A stretch of DNA of 64,000 bases from assembly GCA_034007295.1 (NCBI GenBank), contig JAVERC010000005.1, positions 75,536 through 139,535 on the forward strand. The letters run 5' to 3'. Shown one piece after another: positions 62,529-64,000 of the stretch. The DNA is from JACKCP01 sp034007295. GTDB lineage: Bacteria > Desulfobacterota > Desulfobacteria > Desulfobacterales > JACKCP01. The notes beneath the pieces are model-generated. The model was not told the DNA's origin and made no database searches. It saw nothing but the letters and a program-made list of their open reading frames with translations. The translations under genes were made by a program, and so were the position numbers. Positions within the stretch are counted from its first letter, which is position 1, and each line of letters starts with the position of its first letter.

Positions 62529-63809
62529 ATGAATGTAATTGATGAATTTAAAAAAAGGGGTTTTGTTGATACTTTTACAAATGAGGAAGGCCTTTATGAA
62601 TATCTTTCATCTCCACAATCATGTTATATAGGTTTCGACCCAACCGCTTCAAGTCTCCACGTTGGAAGCCTTGTTCCGATAATGTCTCTTGCACATATGC
62701 AAAGAGCAGGTCACAGGCCCATAGCTCTTGTTGGTGGAGGAACCGGAATGATAGGTGATCCAAGCGGTAAAACTGAAATGAGAAATATGCTCACAGTCGA
62801 GACAGTCGAATTTAATAAAAATGCCATAAAAAATCAGCTATCAAATTTTATAGATTTTAGTGATGGAAAAGCAAAAATGGTCGACAATGCCGACTGGCTT
62901 CTAGGTATAAAATATATTGAATTTTTGCGTGATATTGGAAAATTTTTCAGTATTAATCGTATGATAAAAATGGAAAGTTATAAATCAAGATTTGAATCAG
63001 AATCAGGTTTAAGTTTTATTGAATTTAATTATACCATTATGCAGGCCTATGATTTTAAAGTTTTATCAGAAAAAGAAAATTGTTTTCTTCAAATGGGTGG
63101 CAGCGATCAGTGGGGAAACATTGTAGCTGGTATTGACCTTATTCGAAGAACCAGGCAAAAAGAAGCGTTTGGACTTACATTCCCTTTGATTACAAACAGT
63201 AGTGGCACCAAAATGGGTAAAACTGAAAAAGGTGCAGTATGGCTTGATGCAAATAGAACTTCTCCATATGATTATTATCAGTTCTGGGTTAATACAGAAG
63301 ATGATGATGTTGCAAGGTTTTTGTCTCTTTTTACCTTTTTACCTGTGGAAGAAATAGAGGATGTTAAAAAATTAAAAGGTAGTGATCTTAATTCTGCCAA
63401 GTCAATTTTAGCCTTTGAAGCAACTTCTTTGGCACATGGAAGAGATGAAGCTGTTAAGGCTTATGAATCTTCTGTTGCAATGTTTGGTGCAAGGGAAATA
63501 CCAAAGGATCTTCTTCCTTCTAGTTGTATTTCAAGAGTCCGTGTTAATGCTGATGGTGATTCTGTTCCTTCTTCTGTTCTTTCCAAACAGCAATTTGAAG
63601 ACGGTGTGGGTGTTCTTGACCTGTTTAAGGAAGCAGGGCTATGTAAAAGCACAAGTGATGCACGTCGTCTGATACAGCAGGGTGGTGCATATATTAATGA
63701 AACCAGGATAGATGCCGTTGATTATGTGGTTACTCTTAATGATTTTGTAGTCTCAGAGTCTGTTTTGAGAGCCGGCAAAAAGCGCTATCATAAAATAATT
63801 TTAAAATAA
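62529..63809 (+). CDS. tyrS: Tyrosyl-tRNA synthetase
   Basis: 426 residues from ATG 62529 (GTGGAG site). HIGH-type motif HVGSLVPIMSLAHMQRAG, tyrosine pocket QAYDFKVL and QMGGSDQWGNI, KMSKS-like KMGKTEKGAVWLD, and a C-terminal S4 domain (LFKEAGLCKSTSDARRLIQQGGAYINE). KMGKT in place of KMSKS is frequent in this branch. Class I synthetase charging tRNA-Tyr. Confidence 0.96.
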   Translation: MNVIDEFKKRGFVDTFTNEEGLYEYLSSPQSCYIGFDPTASSLHVGSLVPIMSLAHMQRAGHRPIALVGGGTGMIGDPSGKTEMRNMLTVETVEFNKNAIKNQLSNFIDFSDGKAKMVDNADWLLGIKYIEFLRDIGKFFSINRMIKMESYKSRFESESGLSFIEFNYTIMQAYDFKVLSEKENCFLQMGGSDQWGNIVAGIDLIRRTRQKEAFGLTFPLITNSSGTKMGKTEKGAVWLDANRTSPYDYYQFWVNTEDDDVARFLSLFTFLPVEEIEDVKKLKGSDLNSAKSILAFEATSLAHGRDEAVKAYESSVAMFGAREIPKDLLPSSCISRVRVNADGDSVPSSVLSKQQFEDGVGVLDLFKEAGLCKSTSDARRLIQQGGAYINETRIDAVDYVVTLNDFVVSESVLRAGKKRYHKIILK

Positions 63810-63833
63810 TTAGAAAAAAATTAAAAAAGTGTT

Positions 63834-64000
63834 TGACATAAAATTTAAAATTTTATAAGTTAGCTTTTGTCCTTGAGCGAAAATGATTTGCTCAAGGAAA
63901 AGTTCTTTAAGAGAAAAAGAAAAATCAAGCAAGGCACTTGAAAAAAGAAATGAAAAAAAGTGTTGACACGGGAAGAGAAAAGATATAGTTCTGCTTTTCG
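63834..64000 (+). promoter_or_regulatory. Promoter/leader region, possibly of a stable-RNA operon beyond the window
   Basis: A -35 TTGACA at 63834-63839 is followed by AT-rich TATAAG-like bases. Then come a hairpin CCTTGAGC / GCTCAAGG (63871-63897) and a boxA-like GTTCTTTAAGAG (63903-63914). A second promoter follows: TTGACA 63963-63968, 15 bases, TATAGT 63984-63989. This arrangement looks like the leader of an rRNA or tRNA operon, but none is inside the window. Confidence 0.4.

Noticed and set aside
1..64000. CRISPR array or rRNA/tRNA genes
   Set aside because: No regularly spaced direct repeats and no cloverleaf or rRNA sequence were recognised in any spacer.

Overview
This window is a low-GC (about one third G+C by eye) bacterial chromosome segment. 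The gene content points to an anaerobic Desulfobacterota member, probably of the Desulfobacterales type. The grounds are a zapB-zapA-6S RNA-rny-tyrS block, a monomeric NADP isocitrate dehydrogenase, an Fe-S/Fe-alcohol-dehydrogenase/dienoyl-CoA-reductase-like cluster, an ADP-forming acyl-CoA synthetase between two crotonases, and an oxygen-sensing (ODP) diguanylate cyclase. The taxonomy is inferred from gene families, not from a marker-gene search.

Layout. 154-6149 (+): redox cluster (Fe-S protein, Fe-ADH, hybrid sensor kinase, Old-Yellow-Enzyme/FadH-like reductase). 6201-8384 (-): secreted S15 peptidase/esterase. 9092-21748 (-): a seven-gene overlapping operon that looks like an anti-phage island. 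In transcription order it encodes a DUF499 ATPase, a DUF3780 protein, a DUF1156 DNA methylase, a DUF262 protein, an AAA ATPase, an unknown 326-aa protein and a PLD-SNF2 helicase. A small unknown gene lies just upstream. 22541-24766 (-) is icd, and a decayed 69-bp fragment of icd lies at the far end of the island (9011-9079), so icd sequence brackets it. 24799-30011: nitronate-monooxygenase-like enzyme, ODP-GGDEF protein, MBL hydrolase, queF. 30482-35446 (+): ispG, proS, relA/spoT. 35777-40638: rpmB, the trxA-trxB-bamD operon, an EAL-HDOD protein, purN. 40917-47313: chemoreceptor, hydantoinase-like protein, BCCT transporter. 47678-53149 (-): a FadR-type regulator heading glpD, an FGGY kinase and an alkyl-DHAP-synthase-like gene, with a 20-bp palindromic operator just upstream. 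53447-54965 (-): diguanylate cyclase and CheZ. 55168-59733 (+): acyl-CoA genes and a GlmU-like nucleotidyltransferase. 59794-63809 (+): zapB, zapA, 6S RNA, rny, tyrS. The last 190 bases look like the promoter/leader of a further, probably stable-RNA, operon.

The spacers carry two dispersed palindromic repeat families. R1 (about 143 bp, termini TAGT...ACTA, imperfect terminal inverted repeats, TA-like target) resembles a MITE. It occurs as six near-full copies, one interrupted copy, three 41-44 bp forms reduced to the two ends, and several fragments, usually just beyond a stop codon. R2 (about 95-105 bp) occurs three times, once nested inside an R1 copy. No tRNA, rRNA, CRISPR array, integrase or transposase gene was seen.

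The two strongest points of interest are the composite defence operon with its icd/R1-flanked borders, and the R1/R2 repeat families. All function calls rest on reading motifs in the sequence; no database search was run.
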